Source: Anaeromyxobacter soli (lineage in GTDB: Bacteria > Myxococcota > Myxococcia > Myxococcales > Anaeromyxobacteraceae). Taken from it: a stretch of DNA of 64,000 bases. This document shows, in pieces, positions 50,637 to 62,349 of the stretch. The notes under the pieces were generated by a model. The model did not search any database. It worked only from the letters and a program-made list of their open reading frames with translations, and had not been told where the DNA came from. Each line of letters opens with the position of its first letter. Positions within the stretch are counted from its first letter, which is position 1. The translations under genes were made by a program, and so were the position numbers. The DNA is taken from NCBI RefSeq assembly GCF_022808855.1, contig NZ_JAKZLF010000031.1, positions 1 through 64,000 on the forward strand, written 5' to 3'.

Positions 50637-53600
50637 ATGACGCGCCGCTGCCGGTCGGGAGGGGCGTTGTTCGGTTCGTCCAGGTTCGAGTCGTCCTTTT
50701 TCCGCAGGTCTCGCGGCGGCGCGTTCGCCTCGCCCCTGCTTCCGTTCCGCGACGAGCTGCTCAGCCTCGAGCGCCTCGACGAGCGCGCCCGTTCGCTCGC
50801 CGCGCGCTTCACGGTGGATCCGTCGGGCCGTTCGGCGCGGACCGTCCTGCCGCGCTTCGAGGACAACGTCCGGGTCCTGCGGGACGGTTACCGCTCACTC
50901 GCCGGCGACGTGCGCCGCGCCGAGTTCGTGACCCCCGCCGCCGAGTGGCTCCTCGACAACTATCACCTCGTCGCGTCCGAGATCCGCGACGTCCGGCAGA
51001 ACCTCCCGCGGCGCTACTACCGCGAGCTGCCCAAGCTCGCCGCCCGCGAGCAGGCAGGGAGCGCCCGCGTCTACGCGCTCGCCGTCGAGCTCATCCGCCA
51101 CAGCGACAGCCGCCTCGATCGCGCCCAGCTCCAGCGCTGGCTCGACGCGTTCCAGACGGTGGCGCCGCTCACCCTCGGCGAGCTCTGGGCCTGGCCGAGC
51201 ATGCTGAAGCTGGCGCTCGTCGAGAACCTTCGCCGGCTCGCGGACGAGACGCTCGTCGCCCGCGCGGCCCGCCGCCTGGCGGACGCGTACGTGGCGCGCT
51301 TCGAGACCGAGGGGAAGGGCTCCGCGCCGCCGCTGCCGCGCGTCCTCCACCCCGCGTTCGTCGTGCAGCTCCTCCAGCGCCTGCGCGAGTACGGGCCGCG
51401 CCTCTCCGCCGTCCGGGGCGATCTCGACGCACACCTCGCCTTCGACCGACAGACCGCGGAGGAGGCCATCCGGAGCGAGCACCAGCGCGAGGCCGTTGCC
51501 CAGGTGTCCGTCGCGAACGTCATCACGAGCCTGCGGCTCTGCTCCACCCTCGACTGGACCGAGTTCGTCGAGAGCGTCAGCCTGGTGGAGCGGGTGCTGC
51601 AGCGGGATCCCGCCGGCGTCCACGCGCGGATGGAGTTCCTCTCCCGCGATCGCTACCGGCAGGCGGTCGAGGAGCTCGCCGGGGGCACCGCGGAGGCCGA
51701 GGTTCGCGTCGCGCTGCGCGCGGTCGAGAGCGCGCGGGAGGCCGCCGAGGTCGAGGGTCCCGGCGCGCGCGCCGCGCACGTCGGGTACCACCTCATCGGG
51801 AAGGGACGCCGCGAGCTCGAGGCCGACGTGGCCTGGCGGCCCGGTCCGCGGAAGTCCCTGCGGCGGCTCGCGTTCGCGCACGCGACCGCGGCGTACCTCG
51901 GCGCCATCGCGCTCGCGACGGCGGCGCTCGCCCTCGCGGGAGCCGCGTACGCGCGCCACGCGGGCGGCTCGACGTGGGCGCAGCTCGGGGTGGCGCTGCT
52001 CCTCCTCCTGCCCGCGAGCGAGGTGGCCATCGCGCTCGTCCAGCGCCTCGCCGCGCGCTTCGCTCCGCCCCGACGGCTCCCCCGCCTGGACCTCACCGCG
52101 GGGATCCCCGAGGACGCCCGCACGCTCGTGGTCGTCCCGACGCTGCTCACGTGCGTCGAGGGCGTCGAGCGGCAGCTCGAGCACCTCGAGGTCCTCGCGC
52201 TCGGCAACCTCGATCCCCGCGTGCACTTCGCGATCCTCGGGGACTTCACCGACGCCGCGGGCCGCGACGCGCCCGGGGACGCCGCCATCCTCGCCGCCGC
52301 CCGGAGCGGGATCGAGGCTTTGAACGCCCGGCTGGGCGAGGGGAAGAACGATCGGTTCTTCCTCTTCCACCGCACGCGCCAGTGGAACCCGGCAGAGGAC
52401 GTGTGGATGGGCTGGGAGCGGAAGCGTGGAAAGCTCGAGGAGCTGAACCGCCTCCTCCGCGGCATGACCGACACGAGCTACGACGTGCAGGTCGGCGACG
52501 TCGGCGTGTTGCCCAGCGTGCGCTACTGCATCACGCTCGATTCGGACACGCGCCTCCCCCGGGACGGCGCGAAGAAGCTCGTCGGCGTCATCGCGCACCC
52601 GCTCAACCGCCCCGTGCTCGACCCCCGCTCCGGCCGCGTCACCGAGGGCTACGGGATCCTGCAGCCGCGCGTCAGCGTCACGACGTCGAGCGCGGCCGGC
52701 TCGCGCTTCGCCCGGATCTTCGCCGGCCACACCGGCCTGGACCCGTACACGACCGCGGTCTCTGACACCTACCAGGACCTCTTCGGCGAGGGCAGCTTCA
52801 CGGGCAAGGGGCTCTACGACGTGGACGCCTTCACGGCGGCGCTCGCGGGGCGCGTCCCGGACAACACCCTCCTCTCTCACGATCTCTTCGAGGGCCTCCA
52901 CGCCCGCACCGGGCTCGTGACGGACGTCGAGGTCGTCGACGACTACCCCTCGAGCGTCCTCGCCCACGCCCGCCGCCAGCACCGCTGGACGCGCGGTGAC
53001 TGGCAGATCCTCGGCTGGCTCCTGCCGTTCGTGCGGACGACGCAGGGCCTCGCCCGGAACCGCCTCCCGCTCATCGCGCGCTGGAAGATCTTCGACAACC
53101 TGCGGCGTGCGCTGCTCGCGCCCGCGACGCTCGTCCTCTTCCTCGCCGCGTGGACCGTGCTCCCGGGCAGCGCCGTGCTCTGGACCGCCGCCATCGTGAC
53201 GTCCCTCGCGTTCCCGCTCTTCCCGCTCGCGCTCGAGGCCCTCGGCGGACCGAGGCGGCACCAGCCGATGCGGGCGTTCGTGCGCGGGCTGTACGAGGAC
53301 GGGGCGGCCACGGCGGCGCGGGTCCTGCTCCAGGTCACCTTCCTCGCGAACCAGGCCTACGAGATGGTGCACGCCATCGCCGTCACGCTGGTCCGCCTCG
53401 CGATCACGCGGCGTGGCCTGCTCGAGTGGGAGACCGCCGCCGCGAGCGCCGCGCGGGGGACCGGGCTCGGAAGACGATCGTTCCTCGTCGCCATGGCGGC
53501 GAGCCCCGCGATCGCGCTCGCGAGCGCGGCCCTCGTGGCGGTGTGGCGGCCGGGGGCGCTCCTCGCCGCCGCGCCGCTGCTCCTCCTGTGGGCGGTCGCG

Positions 53601-56600
53601 CCGCTCGTCGCGCATCGGCTCTCGCAGCCGATCGGGGAGCGGGACCTCGGGCTCGGCGAGGAGGACCGGCGCTTCCTCCTCGGCGTCGCGCGCACGACCT
53701 GGAAGTACTTCGAGGCGTTCATGGGGCCGGGCGATCACCACCTGCCCGCGGACAACTTCCAGGAGGCGCCCGAGCGGATCGCGCACCGCACCTCGCCCAC
53801 GAACATCGGCATGGGGCTCCTCTCCACCCTCGCCGCGCACGACCTCGGCATCGTCCCCACCGGCGAGCTCATCGAGCGGATCGACGCCACCCTCACGACC
53901 ATGGAGGGCCTGGAGCGGCTCGAGGGGCATCTCTTCAACTGGTACGACACGAAGACGCTCGCGCCGCTCCCGCCCCGCTACGTCTCGACGGTGGACAGCG
54001 GCAACCTCGCCGGCGCGCTCATCGCGGTGTCCGAGGGGCTGCGCGCGCTCGGGCGCGGCCCCGCGCCGGCCGAGGCGGGCCCGAGCGATCCGCTGCAGCG
54101 GCTGGAGAGCCTGGCGCAGCGCGCGGCGGCCTTCGCCGACGGCATGAGCTTCGGCTTCCTCTACGACCCGCGCCGGAACCTGCTCGCCATCGGCTACCGC
54201 GCCGCGGACGCGGAGGGGCCCGGGCGGCTCGATCCCGCCCACTACGATCTCCTCGCCTCGGAGGCCCGCCTCGCGAGCTTCATCGCGATCGCGAAGGGCG
54301 ATCTGCCGGAGAAGCACTGGTTCCATCTGGGCCGCGCGGTGACGAGCGTGCACGGCAGCCCGACGCTCCTGTCCTGGAGCGCGACGATGTTCGAGTACCT
54401 GATGCCGCTGCTCCTCATGCGCAGCTTTCCGGAGACCCTGCTCGACGAGAGCTGCCGGATGGCGGTGCGGCGGCAGCGGGACTACGCGGCGACGCGCGGA
54501 GCACCGTGGGGGATCTCCGAGTCCGCCTACGACCTCGTCGATCACCACGGCAACTATCAGTACAAGGCGTTCGGTGTCCCGGGGCTCGGCCTGAAGCGGG
54601 GCCTCGCCGACGAGCTCGTGGTCGCGCCCTACGCGACCGCGCTCGCCGCGCTCGTCCACCCCACCGCGGCGGCGGAGAACCTGCGCCGCCTCGAGCGCGA
54701 AGGCCTCCTCGGCGCGTACGGCTACTTCGACGCGGTGGACTACACGCCACGGCATCCGGAGGAGTCCGACGCGGCCCCGGCGCGCGCCCGCCCTTCGGGC
54801 ACCATCGTCCGGACGTACCTCGCCCACCACCAGGGGATGACGCTCGCGGCCATCGCGGGGGCGCTCCAGGGGAACCGCATGGTGGAGCGCTTCCACGCCG
54901 ATCGCCGCGTGCAGGCGACGGAGCTGCTCCTCCAGGAGCGCGTGCCGCGCCAGGCGGCGGTCATCCTGCCCCGTCCGGACGAGACGGCGCGCGTCGCCAC
55001 GCCGGTGCCGCCGGCGGCCGCCCGCCGCTTCCGCTCGCCGGACACCACGTTCCCGCACGCGCAGTTCCTCTCGAACGGCAGCTACACCGCCGTCGTCACG
55101 AACGCGGGTGGCGGCGCGAGCTTCTGCGGCGAGCGCGCCGTGACGCGCTGGCGCCGGGACGCGACGCGCGACCTCGGGGGTCAGTACCTCTACCTCCGCG
55201 ACGTCCGGAGCGGTCGGGTGTGGTCCGCGACGCACCAGCCGACCGCGCGGGAGGGCGGGGACGACGTCGTCACGTTCACGATCGACAAGGCGACGTTCCA
55301 GCGGAGGGACGACGACCTCGCGACCCGGCTCGACGTCGCGGTCTCGCCCGAGGACGACGTCGAGGTACGCCGGCTCGAGGTGACGAACCTCGGCGACCGC
55401 CCTCGCGAGCTCGAGGTGACGAGCTACGCCGAGATCGTCCTCGCGCCGACCGCCGACGACCTCGCCCACCCGGCCTTCGGCAAGCTCTTCGTCGAGTCGG
55501 AGTACGTCCCGGAGTGCAACGCGCTCGTCTGCCGGCGGCGGCGCCGCGCCCCGGACGACGCCGAGGTCTTCGCGGTGCACGTCATCGGCCAGGAGGGCCG
55601 GACGCAGGGACCGGTGGAGTGGGAGAGCGACCGCGAACGCTTCCTCGGCCGCGGTCGCGACCCGGAGGATCCGCAGGCGCTCGACGGCCGCGCGCTCTCC
55701 GGCACGACCGGCATCCTGCTCGATCCCATCGTGAGCCTGCGACAGCGCGTGCGGCTCGCGCCCGGCGGCGTGGTGAGGCTGTCGTTCGCGACCGGAATGG
55801 CGACGAGCCGGGAGACGGCGCTCGCGCTGGCGCAGCGCTACCACGACCCGACCGCCGCAGCGCGCACGTTCGCGCTCGCGTTCGCGCACGCGCGCAGCAG
55901 GCTCCACCACCTCGGCATCTCGAGCGAGGAGGCCCTCCTCTTCGAGCGCCTCGCCTCGCGCGTGCTCTACGCCGACGCGTCGCTGCGGCCGGGGCCGGAG
56001 ATCCTCGCCCGGAACGAGCTCGGCCAGGAGGGGCTCTGGGGACACGGCGTCTCTGGCGACCTCCCGGTCCTGCTCGTGCGCATCGTCTCGGAGGCGGATC
56101 TCCCCCTCGTCCGCCAGGTCCTCCAGGCCCAGGAGTACTGGCGCCTCAAGGGGCTCCGCGCGGACGTGGTGCTCCTGAACGAGCACCCGGTGAGCTACCT
56201 CGACGAGATGCACGCGCGGCTCGCGGCGCTCCTCGACGAGGGGCCCGGGCGGACGTGGAAGCACAAGCCGGGCGGCGCGTACCTCCTGCGCGGAGACCGG
56301 ATGAGCGAGGCCGAACGCCTCCTGCTCTCGTCGGTGGCCCGCGCGATCCTCCTGGGAGGAGCCGGATCGCTCGCGCAGCAGCTCGAGCGCCACGCGCCCC
56401 CGCCGGCGGAGCCTGCAGCGCTCGCGCTCGCCCCGCCTGCGAGGCGCGGCTCGGCGCCCGAGCACGGCGCGCCTCCCGAGGTGCCGCCGCTCGCGCTCTG
56501 GAACGGCACGGGGGGCTTCGCCGAAGCCGGGCGGGAGTACGTCATCGTCCTCGAGGGGGCCGAGGAGACGCCGCTCCCCTGGGCGAACGTCATCGCGAGC

Positions 56601-58979
56601 CCGGTGTTCGGGACGGTCGTCACGGCGTCGGGGTCGTCCTTCTCCTGGTCCGAGAACAGCCGCGAGAACCGGCTCACGCCGTTCGCCAACGATCCGGTGA
56701 GCGATCCGACCTCCGAGGCCATCCTCCTCCGCGACGACGAGAGCGGCGAGGCGTGGTCGCCCACGCCGGGGCCGCTGCCCCGCACCGGCGCGTCGGGCCG
56801 GTTCGTGATCCGCCACGCGGCGGGGGTGACCCGCTTCGAGCGGGCGACGAACGGCGTGCGCCACGCCCTCGACGTGTTCGTGGACGGCGCGGATCCGGTG
56901 AAGCTCTCGCTCCTCACGCTCACGAACGAGAGCGGCGCGCCGCGACGCCTCTCCGTCTTCGCGTACAGCGAGTGGGTCCTCGGCCCCCCGCAGGCCGGTC
57001 AGAACCAGCACGTCGTCACGCGGAAGGACGCGCAGACCGGCGCGGTCCTCGCGACGAACGCCTGGAACCACGAGTTCGCCGGCCGGATCGCGTTCGCGCA
57101 CGCGAGCGAGGCGCTCCGCTCGGCGACCGGCGACCGCACCGCCTTCCTCGGCCGGAACGGCTCGCTGGCACGCCCCGCCGCCCTCGGCCTCGTGGAGCTC
57201 CCCGCTCGCTTCGGCGCGGGGCTCGATCCCTGCGCGGCGCTGCACGTCGCCATGGAGCTCGAGCCGGGCGAGACCCGGCGCATCGTGTTCCTCCTCGGCG
57301 AGGGGAGAGACGTGGCGCAGGTGCGGGAGCTCATCGGACGCCACGGCCGCGCCGAGGCCGCGGACGCCGCGCTCGCCGCCGTGAGGCGGACGTGGGAGGA
57401 CACCCTCGGTGCGGTGCAGATCCGGACGCCCGACGACTCCTTCGACGTCCTCATGAACCGGTGGCTCCTCCAGCAGGACCTCTCCTGCCGGATGTGGGCG
57501 CGGACCGGCTACCATCAGCCCGGCGGCGCGTTCGGGTTCAGGGATCAGCTCCAGGACGCGATGGCGCTCGCGATGGCGCGGCCGGCGCTCGTCCGCGAGC
57601 ACCTCCTCCGGGCCGCGGCGCGGCAGTTCCGCGAGGGAGACGTGCAGCACTGGTGGCATCCGCCGAGCGGGCGCGGGACGCGCACCCGTTGCTCGGACGA
57701 TCTCGTCTGGCTGCCGTACGCGGTGGCGCACTACGTCCGCACGACGGGCGACGCCGGCGTGCTCGACGAGCGCGTCCCGTTCCTCGAAGGTGAGCCGCTC
57801 GCGCCGGGCGCTCACGACGCCTACGCCCAGCCCCGCGTCTCGGAAGAGGACGCCTCGCTCTTCGAGCACTGCGTGCGCGCCCTCGAGCGCGGGCTCACCT
57901 CGGGCGTCCACGGCCTGCCGCTCATGGGGAGCGGCGACTGGAACGACGGGATGAACCGCGTGGGCAGGGAGGGGCGCGGCGAGAGCGTCTGGCTCGGCTT
58001 CTTCCTTCACGCGGTCCTCGAGGACTTCGCCCCGCTCTGCGCGGCGCGCGGCGAGGCCGATCGCGCGGGGCGGTACCGCGCCGAGGCGGCCCGGCTCGCC
58101 GGGGCGCTCGAGCGGAGCTGGGACGGGGAGTGGTACCGGCGCGGTTACTACGACGACGGCTCACCGCTCGGCTCGGCCCAGAACGACGAGTGCTCGATCG
58201 ACTCGATCGCCCAGTCCTGGGCGGTGCTCTCCGGAGCCGCCCCGGCGCGTCTCGCCGACCGCGCGATGGACTCGGTCCGGACGCACCTGGTGCGCCGAGG
58301 AGCCCAGGTCGTCGTGCTGCTCACGCCGCCTTTCGATCGGTCGAGGCAGGAGCCCGGCTACATCAAGGGCTATCCGCCCGGCGTGCGCGAGAACGGCGGC
58401 CAGTACACGCACGCCGCCGCGTGGATCGTGATGGCGCTCGCGAAGCTCGGGAGCGGCGACGAGGCGGCGGAGCTGTTCCACATGCTGAACCCGGTGAACC
58501 ACACCCGCACCGGCGCGGACGTCGCGCACTACCGGGGAGAGCCCTACGTCGTCGCGGGCGACGTCAGCGCCCACCCCGAGCACGCGGGGCGCGCGGGGTG
58601 GACCTGGTACACGGGATCCGCCGGCTGGATGTACCGCGCCGGGCTCGAGAGCATCCTCGGGCTCCGGAGGCTCGGCGAGACCTTCGAGCTCGATCCCTGC
58701 ATCCCGGCGTCCTGGCCCGGCTACGGGATCACCTGGCGGCTCGGGCCGACGCGGTACGAGATCACGGTCGACAACTTCGAGCGGCGGTGCCGCGGGATCG
58801 CCCTCGCGGAGCTGGACGGCGTGGCGGTCGATCCGCGGGCGATCCCGCTCGTCGACGATGGCGGGACGCACGAGGTGCGGGTCGTGATGGGAGTCGCCGG
58901 GCAGCCGGACCTCACCGGCCGGGAAGCGGCTGGCTCTGCAGCTCGTCCCGGGAGGGCGGGACACCGGGATGAACGGTGA
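50637..58979 (+). CDS. cyclic beta-1,2-glucan synthase-like GT84/GH94 protein
   Basis: A 2780-residue membrane protein with the NdvB/Cgs layout. The N-terminal part is helical; hydrophobic helices lie near 412-475, 820-880 and 940-1000. A glycosyltransferase domain ([12 protein letters not shown] near 500, [11 protein letters not shown] near 632, [11 protein letters not shown] and [12 protein letters not shown]) should transfer glucose from UDP-glucose. A glucoamylase-like segment (about 1020-1450) and two GH94 phosphorylase-type regions follow; the last has [40 protein letters not shown] and [10 protein letters not shown] (about 2430), where Asp acts as general acid. In Brucella and Rhizobium this enzyme makes periplasmic cyclic glucans for osmotic adaptation. 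The GC-rich antisense frame is a shadow. The ATG at 50637 has a poor ribosome site; a later start is possible. Confidence 0.93.
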   Translation: MTRRCRSGGALFGSSRFESSFFRRSRGGAFASPLLPFRDELLSLERLDERARSLAARFTVDPSGRSARTVLPRFEDNVRVLRDGYRSLAGDVRRAEFVTPAAEWLLDNYHLVASEIRDVRQNLPRRYYRELPKLAAREQAGSARVYALAVELIRHSDSRLDRAQLQRWLDAFQTVAPLTLGELWAWPSMLKLALVENLRRLADETLVARAARRLADAYVARFETEGKGSAPPLPRVLHPAFVVQLLQRLREYGPRLSAVRGDLDAHLAFDRQTAEEAIRSEHQREAVAQVSVANVITSLRLCSTLDWTEFVESVSLVERVLQRDPAGVHARMEFLSRDRYRQAVEELAGGTAEAEVRVALRAVESAREAAEVEGPGARAAHVGYHLIGKGRRELEADVAWRPGPRKSLRRLAFAHATAAYLGAIALATAALALAGAAYARHAGGSTWAQLGVALLLLLPASEVAIALVQRLAARFAPPRRLPRLDLTAGIPEDARTLVVVPTLLTCVEGVERQLEHLEVLALGNLDPRVHFAILGDFTDAAGRDAPGDAAILAAARSGIEALNARLGEGKNDRFFLFHRTRQWNPAEDVWMGWERKRGKLEELNRLLRGMTDTSYDVQVGDVGVLPSVRYCITLDSDTRLPRDGAKKLVGVIAHPLNRPVLDPRSGRVTEGYGILQPRVSVTTSSAAGSRFARIFAGHTGLDPYTTAVSDTYQDLFGEGSFTGKGLYDVDAFTAALAGRVPDNTLLSHDLFEGLHARTGLVTDVEVVDDYPSSVLAHARRQHRWTRGDWQILGWLLPFVRTTQGLARNRLPLIARWKIFDNLRRALLAPATLVLFLAAWTVLPGSAVLWTAAIVTSLAFPLFPLALEALGGPRRHQPMRAFVRGLYEDGAATAARVLLQVTFLANQAYEMVHAIAVTLVRLAITRRGLLEWETAAASAARGTGLGRRSFLVAMAASPAIALASAALVAVWRPGALLAAAPLLLLWAVAPLVAHRLSQPIGERDLGLGEEDRRFLLGVARTTWKYFEAFMGPGDHHLPADNFQEAPERIAHRTSPTNIGMGLLSTLAAHDLGIVPTGELIERIDATLTTMEGLERLEGHLFNWYDTKTLAPLPPRYVSTVDSGNLAGALIAVSEGLRALGRGPAPAEAGPSDPLQRLESLAQRAAAFADGMSFGFLYDPRRNLLAIGYRAADAEGPGRLDPAHYDLLASEARLASFIAIAKGDLPEKHWFHLGRAVTSVHGSPTLLSWSATMFEYLMPLLLMRSFPETLLDESCRMAVRRQRDYAATRGAPWGISESAYDLVDHHGNYQYKAFGVPGLGLKRGLADELVVAPYATALAALVHPTAAAENLRRLEREGLLGAYGYFDAVDYTPRHPEESDAAPARARPSGTIVRTYLAHHQGMTLAAIAGALQGNRMVERFHADRRVQATELLLQERVPRQAAVILPRPDETARVATPVPPAAARRFRSPDTTFPHAQFLSNGSYTAVVTNAGGGASFCGERAVTRWRRDATRDLGGQYLYLRDVRSGRVWSATHQPTAREGGDDVVTFTIDKATFQRRDDDLATRLDVAVSPEDDVEVRRLEVTNLGDRPRELEVTSYAEIVLAPTADDLAHPAFGKLFVESEYVPECNALVCRRRRRAPDDAEVFAVHVIGQEGRTQGPVEWESDRERFLGRGRDPEDPQALDGRALSGTTGILLDPIVSLRQRVRLAPGGVVRLSFATGMATSRETALALAQRYHDPTAAARTFALAFAHARSRLHHLGISSEEALLFERLASRVLYADASLRPGPEILARNELGQEGLWGHGVSGDLPVLLVRIVSEADLPLVRQVLQAQEYWRLKGLRADVVLLNEHPVSYLDEMHARLAALLDEGPGRTWKHKPGGAYLLRGDRMSEAERLLLSSVARAILLGGAGSLAQQLERHAPPPAEPAALALAPPARRGSAPEHGAPPEVPPLALWNGTGGFAEAGREYVIVLEGAEETPLPWANVIASPVFGTVVTASGSSFSWSENSRENRLTPFANDPVSDPTSEAILLRDDESGEAWSPTPGPLPRTGASGRFVIRHAAGVTRFERATNGVRHALDVFVDGADPVKLSLLTLTNESGAPRRLSVFAYSEWVLGPPQAGQNQHVVTRKDAQTGAVLATNAWNHEFAGRIAFAHASEALRSATGDRTAFLGRNGSLARPAALGLVELPARFGAGLDPCAALHVAMELEPGETRRIVFLLGEGRDVAQVRELIGRHGRAEAADAALAAVRRTWEDTLGAVQIRTPDDSFDVLMNRWLLQQDLSCRMWARTGYHQPGGAFGFRDQLQDAMALAMARPALVREHLLRAAARQFREGDVQHWWHPPSGRGTRTRCSDDLVWLPYAVAHYVRTTGDAGVLDERVPFLEGEPLAPGAHDAYAQPRVSEEDASLFEHCVRALERGLTSGVHGLPLMGSGDWNDGMNRVGREGRGESVWLGFFLHAVLEDFAPLCAARGEADRAGRYRAEAARLAGALERSWDGEWYRRGYYDDGSPLGSAQNDECSIDSIAQSWAVLSGAAPARLADRAMDSVRTHLVRRGAQVVVLLTPPFDRSRQEPGYIKGYPPGVRENGGQYTHAAAWIVMALAKLGSGDEAAELFHMLNPVNHTRTGADVAHYRGEPYVVAGDVSAHPEHAGRAGWTWYTGSAGWMYRAGLESILGLRRLGETFELDPCIPASWPGYGITWRLGPTRYEITVDNFERRCRGIALAELDGVAVDPRAIPLVDDGGTHEVRVVMGVAGQPDLTGREAAGSAARPGRAGHRDER

Positions 58980-59390
58980 GCTCCCTATTGGGCACGATTG
59001 GTCGGTAGATTGACATTTCTCCACGAATGGTATAAATACGTGCCTCCGATGTTCGACGTCATTCCATCAAGACGAGGCGAGGGCGGCGGCCCGATGACCC
59101 TCGGCCAGCTCCCGGTATCCCGGGGATGTGGCAATGCCGCCTGCGATGGAGGCCCCATGACCCACGAGAGAGCGACGTAACCGAACCCCCGGCGTGATCG
59201 TCGCGGCGCCCCACGGGCGCAGCGATGCCACGTCGGCCGTACGGGTCGCCCGGGCAGCCTGCGCCCGGTTCGGCCTGTCCGTGCGCCGTGTAGGGTGTTC
59301 CTGCCGGCGCCCCTGTCCTCGCCCAGACCATCGAACCCGCTGCCCGGCAGCGGGACGGGACCCGTGCGTCCCGGGAAAGACGATTGCGCA
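58980..59390. other. spacer with a strong promoter but no clear gene
   Basis: 411 bp after the glucan-synthase gene. It starts with a short A/T-rich island (about 58983-59040) holding a good sigma70-type promoter. No RNA gene or ORF with coding character follows directly. Confidence 0.5.
59010..59037 (+). promoter_or_regulatory. sigma70-like promoter in an A/T-rich island
   Basis: TTGACA (59010-59015), a 15-nt spacer and TATAAA (59031-59036). It is unusually close to consensus for this GC-rich DNA. The first plausible start codon downstream is about 350 nt away. Confidence 0.6.
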
Positions 59391-59564
59391 ATGATCTGCT
59401 ATCCGCTCGGCGTCGCCTCGCACCTCGCCATCGCCTGCGATTGCTTTCGACGTGGCGACCTCGACGGCGCGCAGGCGGCGCTCGCGCGCGCGACCGCCCT
59501 CGTCCGCGACGAGCGCCCCGGGCACGTGGCGGCTTCACCCGCCCGTCCGGCACGGCAGTCCTGA
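59391..59564 (+). CDS. possible small ORF, 57 aa
   Basis: Starts MICYPLGVASHLAIACDCFR and continues with a helical GDLDGAQAALARATALVRDE segment that looks like half a TPR. The ribosome site is weak. It may be a real short protein or a remnant of a TPR gene related to the one that follows 68 nt later. Confidence 0.35.
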   Translation: MICYPLGVASHLAIACDCFRRGDLDGAQAALARATALVRDERPGHVAASPARPARQS

Positions 59565-59632
59565 AGCGTTCACCGGCCCGGGATCGACCGGTCCGCAACC
59601 GACGACGCCGCGACGGCGCAGGAGGAGACGAG

Positions 59633-60244
59633 ATGCCCCCCAGGAAGACGACGGACCGACTGCTGGGAGAGATGCGCCGCGCCTACGACCTCGTGGAGCA
59701 GCGGCGGGCGGACGAGGCGGTGAGCGTGTACCGCGAGGTCCTCGCCGAGGCCCGCAAGGTGGGGCTCGACTCCGCCCACCTGCACTGGGCCTTCGCGGTG
59801 GCCTGCGACTACTCGGGAGAGATGGAGATGGCCTTCGAGCAGATCAGCATCGCCATCGGGAAGGACCCGCTGGCGCCCCCGTTCCGCCACTCGTTCGAGG
59901 TGATCACCGGTCGCATCCAGGCGGCGCTCGCCGACCTGGAGCGCGCCGCGGACGATGCGTCGACGCCTCGGCTCTACGCGCTGCTGCAGCGGGGTGGGAC
60001 CGTCGACGTGCCGTCGCACCTCGCGATGGTGCGCTACCACCTCGCCACCGGGAAGCCGGCCGAGGCGCGCGCGCTCGCCGACGCCGTCACGCTGCTCCAC
60101 CCCGCCTCGCGCGAGGCGTGGGAGGCGAAGGCCGCCGTCGCCAAGGCGACCGGGGACGCGGCCGGCGCCGAGCAGGCGCGCCTCGAGGCGGCGGCGCTCC
60201 AGGAGGAGCCCGCGTTCGCGATCCCCGGTCCGGCGTCGGCCTGA
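59633..60244 (+). CDS. TPR-like protein, paralogue of 32221-32847
   Basis: A 203-residue helical repeat protein with a strong GGAGGAGA before the ATG. The C-terminal two thirds match the protein at 32221-32847 closely (STPRLYALLQRGGTVDVPSH, then EARALADAVTLLHPASREAW). The N-terminal part (LLGEMRRAYDLVEQRRADEA) differs. It is followed 51 nt later by a phosphatase-like gene. Function unknown. Confidence 0.75.
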   Translation: MPPRKTTDRLLGEMRRAYDLVEQRRADEAVSVYREVLAEARKVGLDSAHLHWAFAVACDYSGEMEMAFEQISIAIGKDPLAPPFRHSFEVITGRIQAALADLERAADDASTPRLYALLQRGGTVDVPSHLAMVRYHLATGKPAEARALADAVTLLHPASREAWEAKAAVAKATGDAAGAEQARLEAAALQEEPAFAIPGPASA

Positions 60245-60295
60245 GCCATGCGTCGGCTCGGGCCTCGCCCCACTCTCGAGGAGAATGGAGACCTC

Positions 60296-60829
60296 ATGGA
60301 ACCGTACGCGCTTCGCGTCGATTACCTCCCCGCCTCCGCGCTCGCTCTTCCGGGCCGGCTCGGCCTGACGCGCGCGCCCGGCCGCTGGGTGGCGGGACGA
60401 GACCCCGACTCCGACGTCCGGCTGCGCGAGGACGTGGAGGCGATCGCGCGGGTGCACGGTGCGAAGGTGCTCGTGACCCTGCTCGAGCGGTTCGAGATCG
60501 CGGAGCTCGGCGACCTCGACGGCGAGGCGCGCCGGGAGCGGCTCAGGTGGATTCACTATCCCATCGCGGACATGTGGGCGCCCACGGATCTCGCCTCTGC
60601 CCGCCGGCTCGTGGGCCGCATCCTGCACGCGCTCGAGCAGGGGCAGGACGTGGTCGTGCACTGCTGGGGCGGCGTCGGGCGGGCGGGGACCATCGCTGCG
60701 TCCTGCCTCGTCGCGCGCGGCACGCCTCCCGCGGAGGCCATCGCCGTCGTGCGCGCAGCCCGCGGTCGCGCGATCGAGAACGCCGCGCAGGAGCATTTCG
60801 TCCGCGAGTTCGGAGGTGACGCGGAATGA
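60296..60829 (+). CDS. dual-specificity / tyrosine phosphatase-like protein
   Basis: A 177-residue cysteine phosphatase with the P-loop VVHCWGGVGRAGTIAA (HCxxGxGRxG, nucleophilic Cys, Arg at the end), a preceding general-acid region (IHYPIADMWAPTD) and a helical C-terminus. The overall fit is to small CDKN3-like or dual-specificity phosphatases. It should remove phosphate from Tyr/Ser/Thr or from a small substrate. The ATG at 60296 has GGAGA upstream; an in-frame ATG at 60248 lacks coding character. The stop overlaps an ATG of the next gene (ATGA). Confidence 0.85.
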   Translation: MEPYALRVDYLPASALALPGRLGLTRAPGRWVAGRDPDSDVRLREDVEAIARVHGAKVLVTLLERFEIAELGDLDGEARRERLRWIHYPIADMWAPTDLASARRLVGRILHALEQGQDVVVHCWGGVGRAGTIAASCLVARGTPPAEAIAVVRAARGRAIENAAQEHFVREFGGDAE

Positions 60830-60882
60830 GCCCGTGGATTGCCGGCAGCCGAGATTTGACCCGCACACAGGAGAGACCCGCC

Positions 60883-61314
60883 ATGCAGACCCCCACCGTC
60901 GCGGACGCAGTCGCGCTCGCGGCCGAGAAGCACCGGAACGCCGTCGACAAGGGCGGCGCCCCGTACATCCTCCACCCGCTCCGCGTCATGCTCGCGATGA
61001 CCACCGACGAGGCTCGGCGCGTCGCCGTGCTTCATGACGTGATCGAGGACACGGGCGTCACGCTGTACGAGCTGCGACGGCGCGGGTACCCGGAGCGCGA
61101 GGTAGCCGCGCTCGACGCGCTCACGAAGCAGCGCGGAGAGGACTATGCCGCGTTCATCGAGCGCGTTTGCCTCGATGAGCTCGCCGCGACGGTGAAGCGC
61201 GCCGATCTCCTCGACAACATGGACGTTCGCAGGCTCGCGACGTTCGGAGACGCGGACGCGGAACGGATGGCGCGGTACCTGGCTGCGTGGAAGCGGCTTT
61301 CGGGCGGGAAGTAG
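60883..61314 (+). CDS. HD-domain hydrolase, RelA/SpoT or small-alarmone-hydrolase-like
   Basis: The 143-residue protein is a single HD domain with YILHPLRVM, VAVLHDVIEDTG and LDALTKQRGEDYAAF, the pattern of the (p)ppGpp hydrolase half of SpoT and of Mesh1-like small alarmone hydrolases. It should hydrolyse a nucleotide with a bound metal; the exact substrate is not evident. I chose the ATG at 60883 (CAGGAGAG upstream); an ATG at 60826 that overlaps the previous stop also has a good GGAGGTGA site and would add 19 residues. Confidence 0.75.
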   Translation: MQTPTVADAVALAAEKHRNAVDKGGAPYILHPLRVMLAMTTDEARRVAVLHDVIEDTGVTLYELRRRGYPEREVAALDALTKQRGEDYAAFIERVCLDELAATVKRADLLDNMDVRRLATFGDADAERMARYLAAWKRLSGGK

Positions 61315-61525
61315 GAGGCACCACACGACACGCGGCTCACGTTGACGATGGCGGCGATCGAGCGTGTCCGTACTGCCGCTAGCCTCGACGCATGCACGAT
61401 GAGAGCGCAGCCGAAGGTTACGCGGGCTTCCCGGACGACCAGGACTCGTCGCTTCGGCGGGCGGGTCGTCCGTGACGGCACCAGTGAATGAAGTCGCTCA
61501 GCGCGGGTTCTCGCACCTTGCCGCA

Positions 61526-61861
61526 TTACGACGGCACGAAAGGCTCCAGCAGACGGACGAGCTGCGGGACGTCATCCGTCACCGTGTCCCAGACGACCTG
61601 AAGGTCCACGTCGAAGTACGCATGAATCAGACGGTTGCGCGTCGCGATGATCTGCGCCCACGGGATCTCCGGGTGTGATGCCTGCATCGCAGGGCTGACC
61701 CGCGCGGCAGCCTCGCCGATGATCTCGACGTCTTTGACTATCGCCAAGACCAGCATGCGATCGCGCTCGAGATCGCCCCGCGAGCGTCCAGCCGCGAACG
61801 ACATCGCCTCGCGCGCGGCGTCCAGCATGTGCCGCAGCCGGATGACGTCGTCAGGTCGCAA
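61526..61861 (-). CDS. HepT-like HEPN RNase toxin
   Basis: A 111-residue helical protein with the HEPN R-x4-H motif in [14 protein letters not shown] and the DUF86/HepT pattern ([20 protein letters not shown]). It overlaps the MntA-like antitoxin gene upstream by 11 bp. In characterised pairs the antitoxin AMPylates the HepT tyrosine near this motif (the Y in IHAY) to block RNase activity. Confidence 0.88.
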   Translation of the reverse strand: MRPDDVIRLRHMLDAAREAMSFAAGRSRGDLERDRMLVLAIVKDVEIIGEAAARVSPAMQASHPEIPWAQIIATRNRLIHAYFDVDLQVVWDTVTDDVPQLVRLLEPFVPS

Positions 61862-62150
61862 ACTGGACCTCGGCGTTCGCTAGAACCTCGTCGCGGAAGT
61901 ACCGGCTCAGCTCTCCCGGTGTCCTCAGATCGACCTTCCGGCCGAGCATGGCGCCGAGCTCGAGCTCCATCTCGGCGAGCTTCAGGAACCCGGCCCGGGC
62001 CCCTGGCTGGAACTCGACGAGAACGTCCACATCGCTGTCTGGCCGGAAGTCGTCTCGTAGAACGGATCCAAACAGCGCGAGCCTGCTGACGCGATGTTTC
62101 CGGCAAAACGCCGCCAGCGCCTCTTCCGGCATGTGGATCCGTACGGTCAT
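61851..62150 (-). CDS. MntA-like nucleotidyltransferase antitoxin
   Basis: A 99-residue minimal nucleotidyltransferase with the signature [20 protein letters not shown] (GSx10DxD), an N-terminal helix ([17 protein letters not shown]) and a third acidic position in GRKVDLRTP. It should transfer AMP to the HepT toxin downstream. The two genes overlap, consistent with a type VII toxin-antitoxin operon. Confidence 0.88.
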   Translation of the reverse strand: MTVRIHMPEEALAAFCRKHRVSRLALFGSVLRDDFRPDSDVDVLVEFQPGARAGFLKLAEMELELGAMLGRKVDLRTPGELSRYFRDEVLANAEVQFAT

Positions 62151-62349
62151 CCCTTTGAATCATAACCGCAGTTCGCGAGGTCAGCACAGTCCTGTCGTTT
62201 GCCGACGGCACGCGAATTGCTCATGCACCCGCCGTCCGAGTCGTTTCGCGTTCCAGGACCGGAATGGCGGCGGACACGCCGTCGGGACCGCGGACCCTTC
62301 GTCCGCAGATTGGACGACGCGGGAGGCTCACCTCTTCGCCGGAGATCTC

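Noticed and set aside
50895..58010. 2371-residue minus-strand ORF
   Set aside because: Exact antisense of the glucan-synthase gene with Arg/Glu/Ala-rich sequence and no domain; a shadow caused by high third-position GC.
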